64,000 bases of DNA from Thalassolituus hydrocarboniclasticus. Lineage in GTDB: Bacteria > Pseudomonadota > Gammaproteobacteria > Pseudomonadales > Oceanobacteraceae. Shown one piece after another: positions 48,763-58,128 of the stretch. Each line of letters begins with the position of its first letter. Positions within the stretch are counted from its first letter, which is position 1. A model generated the notes under the pieces. The model searched no databases and was not told the DNA's origin. It saw nothing but the letters and a program-made list of their open reading frames with translations. The stretch spans positions 2,572,448 to 2,636,447 of the forward strand of contig NZ_CP054475.1 of the NCBI RefSeq assembly GCF_025345565.1, given 5' to 3'. A program made the translations under genes and the position numbers.

Positions 48763-50613
48763 TTAAAACAGGTTTTTCAGTTTTTCTTTGGCTTTTTCTG
48801 CAGCTTCTTTTTTCTTACGTTCAGCGTCAGCTTTGGCAGCGGCTTTTTCACGCTCCGCTTTTTCACGGGCTTCACGCTCTTTCTGCGCCTGATAATCTTC
48901 AAGGTTCTGACCAGCCAGCTCTGACACTTTATTCAGGCGCTGGTCCAGCGAGCCTTCAAGCTGGTTGAACTCGCCCAGCTTACCGGCGTAATCACCGATA
49001 TAGCCCTGCAGTTTCTGCTCCAGTCTGGCCTGCAGCTTCGCTTCCAGCTCCGCCTGTTTGTCTTTGAGGCGGGCACCAAAAGCAGCATTTAATTGCTTAT
49101 CCAGATCTGAACCTAAACTGAAATCCGGCGAGGTGATTTTACCACTGGCTTTGGCATTCACATCAAACTGCTGCACGTTCGCCAGTGCCAGCCCCAGTTC
49201 TTTGGCAAAGGTTGTTTTTCCCTTACTGCTGAATTGAGTACGGCCAAACTGCGCATCACTCTGGGCATTCAGTTTACCCTGACTGACAACGGCCAGACCC
49301 TGTACCTGTACCAGTGACGAAGCCAGTTTGGCGCCGGCAACGCCCAGATTCATATCATGCAGTTGCCAGTCTTTGATCGTCAGCGTCAGTGTATCGGTAC
49401 CCGGCGTTTTACGGTGGTCGAGTACAATATCCACGCTCATATCTTCAACCTGCTTTAAACCTGAGCCATTGATCAGAATCCGCGTCGGACGACCTAACAC
49501 CCGAGGCTCACTGGTAATATCCTGCGCATTAATCAACAGATTTCCGGAAGCTGTGCTTGCTGTCAGCTGTGCATTACGCAGTAAAAAGCCCGGCCATGGA
49601 TTATCCGACGGAAAATGCACAAAGCGGCCATCACGCGGAGCTTTTGGGCTTTCTTCCTCTGCCGCGCTGCCTGCTTCATCTTCAGCCAGATACGGTTTTA
49701 CTTTTTCATACCAGTACAGGGCTTTCTCCGCCCATTCGCCGGCCTGATCACCAAACAGCAGAGCACTCATATTGGCAGCACCACCGGCATTCAGCTGGTA
49801 TTTACCGCGAATACTGCTGATATCTTCACCCGGCGCTGCTTTTAATGCTTTGAGCTTGTCAGCGATATCGCTACGCGCCTCAGCCACTGCTTTTTTCGCC
49901 GTTGCAATTGCGGCTTTGTCATTTTTGAAACGGGCTTTCAGTTCATCCAGTTTTTTCTTACGCGCTTTAAAATCATCCAGTGATTTAAAGCTGCCGGACG
50001 TCAGCGCTTTGATTTCCTGCTCGTACTGGCTCAGGGCTTTATCATCCGGGACATTATTCAGTGCCTGATCTACCGCTTCTTTATGGCTGGCATAACTTTG
50101 CTCAAATTCAGCACCGGCCTGCTCAGTACGCAGGGATTCACGCGCCAGTATTTCATCGGCACTGGGGAGGTCCACGCTGCTGAAAGGCGAAGCGGTCTCT
50201 TCTTTGGCTGCAACCTGCTCTGCTTCATCTTCTTTTACTGCCTTTTTCTCCAGCGCGCCGGAGCTTGTACGGGCAGTGCCAAACTGCAGATTATCCACCG
50301 CCAGATCACTGATAATGGCTTTACCCAGAAACAGTGGCGCCAGCTCCAGTTCGGCGGTCGCTTTATCCAGCTGCAGAGCATTGGTCATCGGCTTGCGGCT
50401 GTCGGCAACCGTCAGGCCATGAATAACAAAACCCAGCGGACTTAAACTGAGCGACACACTGTCCACTTCCACTTTGGCATCGGCGGCATCGGAGCCAAAC
50501 GATTCAATGCCTTTTTCGATTAACGGGCCGGCAACAAACCAGAACAGAGCAACCAGAACCAGGGAAATAACGATAAATGCGGCCAGGCCTGACCAGCGAA
50601 TCCATTGCTTCAT
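48763..50613 (-). CDS. TIGR03545 family membrane-anchored protein
   Basis: 616 aa. A single N-terminal membrane helix (AAFIVISLVLVALFWFVAG) is followed by an AsmA-like N-terminal region (VEVDSVSLSLSPLGFVIHGL). A long helical, Lys/Ala/Asp-rich middle (about 110-260), a beta-rich segment, and a C-terminal coiled coil rich in Glu/Lys/Ala (about 555-616) come next. This is the TIGR03545 architecture; the family has no assigned function and is found next to TIGR03546. The lipid-transport resemblance of its N-terminus is inference. Confidence 0.85.
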   Translation of the reverse strand: MKQWIRWSGLAAFIVISLVLVALFWFVAGPLIEKGIESFGSDAADAKVEVDSVSLSLSPLGFVIHGLTVADSRKPMTNALQLDKATAELELAPLFLGKAIISDLAVDNLQFGTARTSSGALEKKAVKEDEAEQVAAKEETASPFSSVDLPSADEILARESLRTEQAGAEFEQSYASHKEAVDQALNNVPDDKALSQYEQEIKALTSGSFKSLDDFKARKKKLDELKARFKNDKAAIATAKKAVAEARSDIADKLKALKAAPGEDISSIRGKYQLNAGGAANMSALLFGDQAGEWAEKALYWYEKVKPYLAEDEAGSAAEEESPKAPRDGRFVHFPSDNPWPGFLLRNAQLTASTASGNLLINAQDITSEPRVLGRPTRILINGSGLKQVEDMSVDIVLDHRKTPGTDTLTLTIKDWQLHDMNLGVAGAKLASSLVQVQGLAVVSQGKLNAQSDAQFGRTQFSSKGKTTFAKELGLALANVQQFDVNAKASGKITSPDFSLGSDLDKQLNAAFGARLKDKQAELEAKLQARLEQKLQGYIGDYAGKLGEFNQLEGSLDQRLNKVSELAGQNLEDYQAQKEREAREKAEREKAAAKADAERKKKEAAEKAKEKLKNLF

Positions 50614-50617
50614 AGCC

Positions 50618-51124
50618 TTACTCCGCGATTGACTTGTACAGGTTGTAGAATTTCGAGGCTTTTAATACCTGAGCAATTTTCAGCTTATTAAACCAGGCCA
50701 GTAAGCGATGACGGTACAGATTGATCAGTACTTTACTGAGCACAAAAACCGGCACTGCAGCCAGCAGGCTGATGAGCAACCCACCCAGCACCAGTGAATG
50801 ATTAAACGCGGTCATACGCCAGAAATCGCTCTGATACATGTCACGCCAGGTATCCACTAACGCCGGATTTGCCAGCAGACTCTCTCCCAGACGCGCCGAG
50901 TAAGGATCAATAAACCAGGCCAGCGCAGAAAAGGCAGCCAGCGCCAAAAAGAATGCACTCAGGTTAATACGCAACACAAATGCCAGCAGCAAAATAATGG
51001 CATTGTGCAGGGTAAACATGGGAGTCAGTGCGACGATCAGAGCGAATGAAAAGGCCAGCGCAATCTGGCCCGGTGCTGATTCAGAATTCAGCGCTTTCAG
51101 CAGTTTTGCCAACATACTCAACAT
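50618..51124 (-). CDS. TIGR03546 family inner-membrane protein
   Basis: 168 aa with about three to four membrane segments (ALAFSFALIVALTPMFTLHN, AIILLLAFVLRINLSAFFLA, SLVLGGLLISLLAAVPVFVL), resembling DUF2062. It is partner to TIGR03545, whose start follows the stop of this gene by 4 bp. Function unknown. Confidence 0.85.
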   Translation of the reverse strand: MLSMLAKLLKALNSESAPGQIALAFSFALIVALTPMFTLHNAIILLLAFVLRINLSAFFLALAAFSALAWFIDPYSARLGESLLANPALVDTWRDMYQSDFWRMTAFNHSLVLGGLLISLLAAVPVFVLSKVLINLYRHRLLAWFNKLKIAQVLKASKFYNLYKSIAE

Positions 51125-51224
51125 AATGCATTCCCGGCATCCGATTTAATAACGCACACTATACCATGTGACCTGTGACGAAACAGTGGACGTCTCAGGT
51201 CAGATAAAAACACCGGAAAATACC

Positions 51225-52079
51225 TCAGGCTTTGCGTAAACGCAGTGCCATAAAGACACCGCTGATAATCAGCAGCATGGCCAGAATACTGAGCAGATCC
51301 GGTAATTCCGCCAGGATCAGGCTGCCCATTAATGTCGCCAGAACCGGCACCAACAACTGCAATTGCGCAGCCCGTTGCAGACCTAAGGACGGCAGCAACC
51401 GATACCAGCCCCAGTAACCTAATCCCGATGCCAGCACTCCCGAAATCAGCGCCAGCAAAACCCCCTGCCATGGCAGCGCATTTTTTAGTCCGTTTGTTAC
51501 CGGATCAGCAAACCAGAATAACCAGACCATCAGCAACGGCAGCAGTAACAGAGAAGCGCTGACAAAAGCCCCCTGCACATCGCGCAGCGGTTGTGACGAC
51601 CCCTGCCCCAGCACCACAAAGGCCGCCCAGCCCAGACCGGATAACAGCATTAATAAGGAAGGTCCGGGGTCCGGCAGCTCATTGCCCGGCAGCAACAACA
51701 TCACCAGCCCGGTAAACGACATCAGCACGCCGAACAACGCCAGCCCCTGCAAGCGCTTACCCTGACGGTGAGAAACGACCAGCAAGCTGAGCTGCACGGT
51801 GGCAAACAGAATAAAAGCACCGACTCCGGTATCCAGTGCCAGATAGGCATAAGCAAAAGCCAGGGCATAAGTCAGCAACGCCGCACCGGTAAAAACGTCA
51901 CGCCACTGCAGCGCCGGACGGCCGCTGAATGTCAGTAATAACGTCAGGGTCAGCGCTCCGCTGCCGAGGCGCAGCGCGCTGAACAGCAAAGGGTCCAGTT
52001 CATAAACCGAGAGCGCCCAGCGGCACAGCAAAGAGTTAGCGGCAAAGGCCAGCAACACAAGGGCGGTCAGTAACGGCAC
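51225..52079 (-). CDS. EamA-family (DMT superfamily) transporter
   Basis: 284 aa with ten membrane helices in two EamA repeats (first FAANSLLCRWALSVYELDPL; second SGLGWAAFVVLGQGSSQPLR). The GTG at 52079 was chosen because AAGGG lies 7 nt upstream and the protein then starts as homologues do; a GTG six codons earlier is less likely. The substrate (metabolite efflux or uptake) is unknown. Confidence 0.88.
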   Translation of the reverse strand: MPLLTALVLLAFAANSLLCRWALSVYELDPLLFSALRLGSGALTLTLLLTFSGRPALQWRDVFTGAALLTYALAFAYAYLALDTGVGAFILFATVQLSLLVVSHRQGKRLQGLALFGVLMSFTGLVMLLLPGNELPDPGPSLLMLLSGLGWAAFVVLGQGSSQPLRDVQGAFVSASLLLLPLLMVWLFWFADPVTNGLKNALPWQGVLLALISGVLASGLGYWGWYRLLPSLGLQRAAQLQLLVPVLATLMGSLILAELPDLLSILAMLLIISGVFMALRLRKA

Positions 52080-52652
52080 AGGTTCACCCTTTGGCACAGC
52101 ACTTGAATAAGAATCATACTTTTTTGTCTTTTTTGTTAATTATGGTTTGTGCTCACCAGACAGATGGTTGAATATCGGCAACTGTTGCACGGGAGGCTGT
52201 AATGCATCATCCCGTCGCGGCCGGTTTATAGCGTCACAACGGCAAATAAGGTTTGTTTGCTGTGCGCTAAGAGCATAGATTGAGTCTGTACACAGCCCTG
52301 CCGCGGTTGCAAGAGCAATATCACGGAAAACCTGCATGCTGTGCAGCCTCACTGGCCGCTGAAGCCGGCGGGCTCCATCCGCTCCGCGGTTGACCGGGCG
52401 CTGGCGCCGCTGAAAACCCTGTCTGGCGACAGGATGTAAAGAACAGTAAGACAACGGACTGCGATTATTCCACACAAGTAAACAATCCATTCCGCAGGGC
52501 TCATCTAGTAACCAGTCAGCTGAGCCGTTATAAATTTGTCAGCAGATTAACAGCAGTGTTCTGTGGGCACGCCGGGAGAAATTCCGGCCTGCGCCACCAC
52601 GCCAGATCAATAAGACTGCACAACGACGCAATCGTCACTTTACGAGGACATT
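52080..52652. other. Long non-coding region upstream of the RND operon
   Basis: 573 bp without a convincing gene; a 116-codon minus-strand frame (52140-52490) has no ribosome binding site or recognisable product. Near the pump end, GGCTCA (52498-52503) and TGAGCC (52521-52526) form a dyad with 17-bp spacing, just upstream of a -10-like TATAAA (52530-52535). It may be an operator, but no TetR-type regulator gene is adjacent. Confidence 0.45.
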
Positions 52653-53783
52653 ATGGGAAAATTTGAACCACGTATCCGCTACAGGCTCCTTCTCGCAGCC
52701 GCCAGCGCCACCATACTGACACTGGCAGGCTGCAGCGACCAGCAGGCGGCGGCGCCACAGGCGATGCAAATGCCACCTCCTGCCGTTGATGTCGTGACAC
52801 TGAAAAGTGAAACCCTGGAACTGAAAGATACCCTCGCCGGACGGGTATCAGCATTCCGCACAGCAGAAATCCGTCCGCAGGTTAACGGCATTATTCTGAA
52901 GCGCTTCTTTGATGAAGGCGCCACCGTCAAAGCCGGTGACAAGCTCTACCAGATTGATCCCAGCCTGTATCAGGCAGCCCTTGCCAGTGCCGAAGCCCAG
53001 CTGACCGTAGCCGAAGCAAATGCTTACGCCGCACGCCTGAAAGCCAAGCGCTACAAAGAGCTGTCGAAGAAATCGGCCATCAGTGCCCAGGAAGTGGACG
53101 ACTCTGAAGCCGCAGCCAAACAGGCTGACGCTCAGGTTAAAGCAGCTCAGGCAGAGGTACGCAGCGCCAAAGTAAACCTCGGCTATACCGAAATCACGGC
53201 TCCGATTTCCGGTGTCATCGGTCGCTCGACCATTACCGAAGGTGCTCTGGTATCAGCCCAGCAGGCAACGGCACTGACCACCATCCGTCAGCTGACTCCT
53301 ATCTATGTCGATATCCAGCGTCCGGCCGCTTCCCTGATGCGTATGAAGAACCCTTCATTGTCACGCAGCGTCACCGTGGAACTGGATGATGGCACTCCCT
53401 ATGCAGACGTGGGTGAACTGCAGTTTGCCGATGTCAGCGTTGATCAGGGTACAGGTACCGTTAACGTCCGTGCACAGTTTGAAAACAAAGATGCCCTGCT
53501 GCTGCCGGGAATGTTCGTTCGTGCCAATGTTCCGAGCGCACTGATCGAGAATGCCATCCTGGTTCCGCAACAGGCGATTGTGCGTCAGGCCAATGCCACC
53601 ACAACCGCTTACGTGCTTGATGACGCCAATGTTGTCAGTCTGCGTGGTGTTGAAGTCACCCGTGCAATTGGTGACAAGTGGCTGGTTAAAGCCGGTCTGA
53701 ATGCCGGTGATCGCGTGATTATCAGTGGTCTGCAGAAAGTGAAACCGGGAATTACCGTCGCCCCGGAAGAAGCCAAGCCTTAA
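52653..53783 (+). CDS. RND efflux periplasmic adaptor (AcrA/MexA family)
   Basis: 376 aa lipoprotein. Lipobox LTLAGC; biotinyl-lipoyl half-motifs GRVSAFRTAEIRPQVNGIIL and YTEITAPISGVIGRSTITEG around a coiled-coil hairpin (about 100-155, AEAQLTVAEANAYAARLKAK); beta-barrel and membrane-proximal domains follow. It links the pump to a TolC-like channel. GAGGA precedes the ATG. The pump gene follows after 15 bp. Confidence 0.94.
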   Translation: MGKFEPRIRYRLLLAAASATILTLAGCSDQQAAAPQAMQMPPPAVDVVTLKSETLELKDTLAGRVSAFRTAEIRPQVNGIILKRFFDEGATVKAGDKLYQIDPSLYQAALASAEAQLTVAEANAYAARLKAKRYKELSKKSAISAQEVDDSEAAAKQADAQVKAAQAEVRSAKVNLGYTEITAPISGVIGRSTITEGALVSAQQATALTTIRQLTPIYVDIQRPAASLMRMKNPSLSRSVTVELDDGTPYADVGELQFADVSVDQGTGTVNVRAQFENKDALLLPGMFVRANVPSALIENAILVPQQAIVRQANATTTAYVLDDANVVSLRGVEVTRAIGDKWLVKAGLNAGDRVIISGLQKVKPGITVAPEEAKP

Positions 53784-53798
53784 GGAGAGTCCTGAAAC

Positions 53799-56700
53799 AT
53801 GGCTAAGTATTTTATCGACAGGCCAATTTTTGCCTGGGTGATTGCCATCATCATTATGCTTTCGGGCATCATGTCGGTGATCACATTACCGGTACAGCAG
53901 TATCCAACTATTGCTCCGCCATCCGTGCGTATCAGCGCCAACTATCCGGGGGCTTCGGCAAAAACACTGGAAGACAGTGTCACCCAGGTGATTGAGCAGA
54001 ACATGACCGGGCTGGACAACCTGCTCTACATGTCCTCACAAAGCAGCTCTTCCGGTAACGTCAGCATCACTCTGACCTTTGCCGCCGGAACCGATCCGGA
54101 TATTGCTCAGGTTCAGGTGCAGAACAAGCTGTCTCTGGCCGAAGCCCTGCTGCCTCAGGAAGTGACCAAGCTGGGGATCAGTGTTACCAAGGCATCCACC
54201 TCGTTCCTGATGGTTGTTGGCCTGGTATCAGAATCCGGCGCCATGACCCGTTCCGATCTGGCCGACTATGCCAACAGCTATCTCAAAGATCCGCTGTCCC
54301 GTACTTCGGGTGTGGGTGAGATGCGGATTTTCGGCTCCCAGTACGCCATGCGTATCTGGCTGCAGCCTGAGAAACTGACGGCCTATGGCCTGACACCACT
54401 GGATGTGCGCAGCTCGGTGGGCGAACAGAACAGTCAGTTTGCCGCAGGTCAGCTGGGTGGTTTGCCTGCGGTTGAAAATCAGCAGCTGAATGCCACCATC
54501 ATCGCCCAGACCCGTCTGGAAGCCGTGGAGCAGTTCGAAAACATTCTGCTGAAGGTGAATACCGATGGTTCTCAGGTACGTCTGAAAGACGTGGCCCGCA
54601 TTGAACTCGGTGCCGAAAACTATGAAGTGGAAGGCTTCTACAACGGTAAGCCGGCCACCGGTATGGCGATTCAGCTGGCTTCCGGTGCCAATGCGCTGGA
54701 TACCGCCAACGCCGTCCGTGAACGCATTACCGAGCTTTCCGCTTTCTTCCCGAAAGACATGAAGGTGGTGTACCCCTATGACACCACGCCGTTCGTGCAG
54801 ATTTCCATTGAAGAAGTGGTACAGACCCTGATCGAAGCCGTTGTGCTGGTGTTCCTGGTGATGTACCTGTTCCTGGGTAATTTCCGCGCCACCCTGATTC
54901 CGACCATCGCGGTGCCGGTGGTATTACTGGGTACCTTCGGGGTAATGGCCGCCTTTGGTTACAGCATCAACACCCTGACCATGTTCGGTATGGTGCTGGC
55001 CATTGGTCTGCTGGTTGATGACGCCATTGTTGTGGTGGAAAACGTTGAGCGGGTAATGGACGAAGAAGGTCTGCCACCACGCGAAGCTACCCGTAAATCC
55101 ATGGAACAGATTACCTCCGCTCTGGTGGGTATTGCCCTGGTTCTGTCGGCGGTATTCGTACCTATGGCCTTTATGAGTGGTTCGACCGGTGCCATTTACC
55201 GTCAGTTCTCGCTGACCATCGTGTCGGCCATGGTGCTGTCGGTGCTGGTCGCCCTGATTCTGACACCGGCACTCTGTGCAAGCATTCTGAAACCCGCTCA
55301 TAAAAATGAACTGGAGCATCAGAAAGGATTCTTCGGCTGGTTTAACCGCACCTTCGCCAAAGGCACCAAAGGTTATGTGACCGGCGTTGAAGGTACGCTG
55401 AAGCGTCCGTTACGCATGATGCTGGTGTATGGCGCTATGGTTGCGGTACTGGTGCTGCTGTATGCCCGTCTGCCAACCTCCTTCCTGCCGGAAGAAGATC
55501 AGGGGGTTGTCCTTAACCTGGTACAGCTGCCACAGGGCGCCACCCTGACCCGCACCAACGAAGCCATGGATAAAATGCGTGAGCATTATATGAATGATCC
55601 GGCGGTTGAATCTGTCTTTACCGCCTCCGGCTTCAGCTTTGCCGGTATGGGTCAGAATATGGGTATTGGCTTCGTCAAACTGAAGCATTGGGATGAACGT
55701 CAGGACCCGGCTCTGTCAGCGAAAGCGGTAATCGGCCGTGCCTGGGGCGCTCTCAGCCAGCTGAAAGATGCCACCATTTACCCGATCAACCTGCCACCGA
55801 TTCCTGAGCTGGGCACAGCTTCCGGCTTCGATGTGATGCTGCAGGACCGTAACAACTTAGGCCATGAGAAACTGCAGCAGGCGCGTAATCAGCTGCTGGG
55901 AATGGCTGCACAGGACCCGCGCCTGAGCCAGGTTCGTCCTAACGGTATGCCCGACGTACCTATTTTCCGCGTCGATATCGACTACGAGAAAGTGAAGTCT
56001 CTGGGCCTGAACATCAGCGATGTAAACTCAACCCTGAGCACCGCCTGGGGTGGTTCTTACGTCAACGACTTCATCGACCGCGGCCGGGTTAAGAAAGTAT
56101 ATATCCAGGGCGAAGCATCATCGCGCATGCTGCCTGAGGATCTTGAGCAGTGGTATGTGCGCAATAAAAACGGCGAAATGGTTCCTTTCACCGCCTTTAC
56201 CACCACTCGCTGGGATTACGGTTCACCACGCCTGGAGCGCTATAACGGTGTTCCGTCGATGAACATTCAGGGTCAGGCAGCTCCGGGTCTGAGCACCGGT
56301 GATGCGATGCAGGCCATTGAAGAAATCGTCGCCAAGCTGCCGGCCGGTGTCGGTATTGAATGGACGGGGATGTCGTATCAGGAGCGCGTTGCCGGTTCTC
56401 AGGCACCACTGCTGTATGCACTGTCGCTGCTGGTTGTCTTCCTCTGTCTGGCGGCCCTGTACGAAAGCTGGTCGGTGCCGTTCTCCGTGATCCTGGTGGT
56501 ACCACTGGGCGTTATGGGTGCCTTGCTGGCAGCCACTGGCCGCGGACTGAGCAACGACGTGTACTTCCAGGTTGGCCTGTTGACCACCATTGGTCTGGCT
56601 GCGAAGAACGCGATCCTGATCGTCGAATTCGCCAAATCGCTGGTTGAACAGGGTAAAGATCTGGCTGAAGCCACAATCGAAGCCTGTCGTATGCGTCTGC

Positions 56701-56912
56701 GTCCGATTCTGATGACCTCGCTGGCCTTCATTCTCGGCGTACTGCCACTGGCCATCAGTACCGGTGCCGGCGCCATGAGCCGCCAGGCTATTGGTACCGG
56801 TGTGATTGGTGGTATGTTGGCAGCAACCTTCCTGGCCATCTTCTTTGTGCCACTGTTCTACGTTCTGGTGATGAAACTCACCCACAAGCTGCGCGGCCAG
56901 AACGCGCAGTAA
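53799..56912 (+). CDS. RND multidrug efflux pump, HAE1 (AcrB/MexB) family
   Basis: 1,037 aa, 12 membrane helices and two periplasmic loops. The proton-relay aspartates are Asp407-Asp408 ([18 protein letters not shown]), and the matching lysine is in [18 protein letters not shown]. The N-terminal [20 protein letters not shown] and [17 protein letters not shown] are typical of the family. It exports hydrophobic and amphiphilic drugs, with a trimeric structure. No outer-membrane factor gene follows, so it must use a TolC-like protein encoded elsewhere. Confidence 0.96.
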   Translation: MAKYFIDRPIFAWVIAIIIMLSGIMSVITLPVQQYPTIAPPSVRISANYPGASAKTLEDSVTQVIEQNMTGLDNLLYMSSQSSSSGNVSITLTFAAGTDPDIAQVQVQNKLSLAEALLPQEVTKLGISVTKASTSFLMVVGLVSESGAMTRSDLADYANSYLKDPLSRTSGVGEMRIFGSQYAMRIWLQPEKLTAYGLTPLDVRSSVGEQNSQFAAGQLGGLPAVENQQLNATIIAQTRLEAVEQFENILLKVNTDGSQVRLKDVARIELGAENYEVEGFYNGKPATGMAIQLASGANALDTANAVRERITELSAFFPKDMKVVYPYDTTPFVQISIEEVVQTLIEAVVLVFLVMYLFLGNFRATLIPTIAVPVVLLGTFGVMAAFGYSINTLTMFGMVLAIGLLVDDAIVVVENVERVMDEEGLPPREATRKSMEQITSALVGIALVLSAVFVPMAFMSGSTGAIYRQFSLTIVSAMVLSVLVALILTPALCASILKPAHKNELEHQKGFFGWFNRTFAKGTKGYVTGVEGTLKRPLRMMLVYGAMVAVLVLLYARLPTSFLPEEDQGVVLNLVQLPQGATLTRTNEAMDKMREHYMNDPAVESVFTASGFSFAGMGQNMGIGFVKLKHWDERQDPALSAKAVIGRAWGALSQLKDATIYPINLPPIPELGTASGFDVMLQDRNNLGHEKLQQARNQLLGMAAQDPRLSQVRPNGMPDVPIFRVDIDYEKVKSLGLNISDVNSTLSTAWGGSYVNDFIDRGRVKKVYIQGEASSRMLPEDLEQWYVRNKNGEMVPFTAFTTTRWDYGSPRLERYNGVPSMNIQGQAAPGLSTGDAMQAIEEIVAKLPAGVGIEWTGMSYQERVAGSQAPLLYALSLLVVFLCLAALYESWSVPFSVILVVPLGVMGALLAATGRGLSNDVYFQVGLLTTIGLAAKNAILIVEFAKSLVEQGKDLAEATIEACRMRLRPILMTSLAFILGVLPLAISTGAGAMSRQAIGTGVIGGMLAATFLAIFFVPLFYVLVMKLTHKLRGQNAQ

Positions 56913-56918
56913 GTATCA

Positions 56919-56939
56919 GCGCCCGGTCTGTCCGGGCGC
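56919..56939 (+). terminator. Terminator after the RND pump gene
   Basis: GCGCCCGG/CCGGGCGC 8-bp stem with a 5-nt loop followed by TTCCTTC; a weak T-run. Confidence 0.65.
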
Positions 56940-57066
56940 TTCCTTCATCCTTTTCCCTGACCCATGACAGGTCATAAAGGGACAGCATCATCTTTCGCTT
57001 GCACTTTTTGTCCTCATCGCACTACCCTCTGCAGCATTACGATAAATAACAATAAGAAGGTCTAAT

Positions 57067-57648
57067 ATGTTACGCACTCTGTTCATAACACTGCTGTTCA
57101 CAGCAGCCGCTCCGTTATGGGCGATCACTGTCGAAAATGTCGACGTTCCCGAAATCGTTGCCGCCACCTCCGACTCACCGGAAATGACGCTGCGTGGCGC
57201 TTCTGTACGCCGGGTATATGGCTTTGTTGAAGTCTATGTGGGCGCTTTATATCTGCAGAATAACGCTCTTGAAGAACAGGAAATCATCCGTGTCGACGAG
57301 CCCCGCCGCATGGTGTTTTACGTGACCTCTGAACGGGTCAGTGCGCGGCGCTTTACCAACGCTATCCAGGAAGGTCTGGCCATTAACATCAGCAAAGATG
57401 AAATGGCAGCTATGGCTGACCGGGTCAGCCAGCTGGTCAATCTGTTTGATCACAAATTTGTCGAAGGTACTGTGGGTTATATCGAATGGGTTCCGGACCT
57501 GCAGGAGTCCCGCATCGTCATTGACGATACCGTGCGCGGCAGCGTTCCGGGCAAAGACCTGAACGATGCTTTGCTGAAGATCTGGATCGGCGATCATCCG
57601 GTCAGTGAGCGTTTTAAAGAAGAAGTGCTGGGTCACAGCAACAGCTGA
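57067..57648 (+). CDS. Secreted chalcone-isomerase-like protein (paralogue 3)
   Basis: 193 aa. Signal peptide (MLRTLFITLLFTAAAPLWA), then a complete chalcone-isomerase-like domain: LRGASVRRVYGFVEVYVGAL, SARRFTNAIQEGLAINISKD and VNLFDHKFVEGTVGYIEWVP, ending LLKIWIGDHPVSERFKEEVL. It is closest to the classic form of the fold among the three copies here. It lies downstream of the RND pump but behind a terminator, so is probably transcribed separately. AAGGTC precedes the ATG. Confidence 0.85.
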   Translation: MLRTLFITLLFTAAAPLWAITVENVDVPEIVAATSDSPEMTLRGASVRRVYGFVEVYVGALYLQNNALEEQEIIRVDEPRRMVFYVTSERVSARRFTNAIQEGLAINISKDEMAAMADRVSQLVNLFDHKFVEGTVGYIEWVPDLQESRIVIDDTVRGSVPGKDLNDALLKIWIGDHPVSERFKEEVLGHSNS

Positions 57649-57659
57649 ACTGCCGGCTC

Positions 57660-58100
57660 TCAGTGACAATATTTTTTAATTTTGTCGTTCAGAGCATCAC
57701 GCCGCCGGCGCTTTTTCTGCATCGCTTCAAGACTGGTTGAGCCATAGGGTTTGGCACTGAACATACGCAGATCGTAGCGCGCTTTTTCGCACTGGGCGGC
57801 GCGTTGCTGCGCCTGCTGTTGTTCTTTTTCCCGGGCCAGACGCTGTGCTTTGCGTCTGGCTTTATCGGCCTTCTCTTCTGCCCGGTAATCACGTCCTTCT
57901 GTCAGCGAACGTCCCTCCCGCTCAGCCTCATCCGCGTCATACTGATTCAGCGGTTTAAGCTCTACGGTTTCGGCATGCTCCTCTGCCGGCGGCCGGTCAG
58001 AAAACTGTAACCGTCCCTGCTCATCCACCCAGCGATAAATATCTGCCCGTACAGACAGACTGCTTAACAGCATTAAACCGATCAGATAGCGAATACTCAT
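57660..58100 (-). CDS. DUF4124 domain protein
   Basis: 146 aa. Signal peptide (MSIRYLIGLMLLSSLSVRA), then the DUF4124 motif DIYRWVDEQGRLQFSDRPP, then a Glu/Arg/Lys/Gln-rich coiled region (about 70-110) with two later cysteines (QCEKARYDLRMFS, KKYCH). It is periplasmic, function unknown. The ATG at 58100 has GGAGG upstream; this avoids an overlap with recJ. Confidence 0.85.
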   Translation of the reverse strand: MSIRYLIGLMLLSSLSVRADIYRWVDEQGRLQFSDRPPAEEHAETVELKPLNQYDADEAEREGRSLTEGRDYRAEEKADKARRKAQRLAREKEQQQAQQRAAQCEKARYDLRMFSAKPYGSTSLEAMQKKRRRRDALNDKIKKYCH

Positions 58101-58128
58101 CCCTGAGTCCTCCGTCATAACATTACAT

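Noticed and set aside
52140-52490. 116-codon minus-strand frame upstream of the RND operon
   Set aside because: No ribosome binding site, atypical Arg/Cys-rich composition and no recognisable motif.
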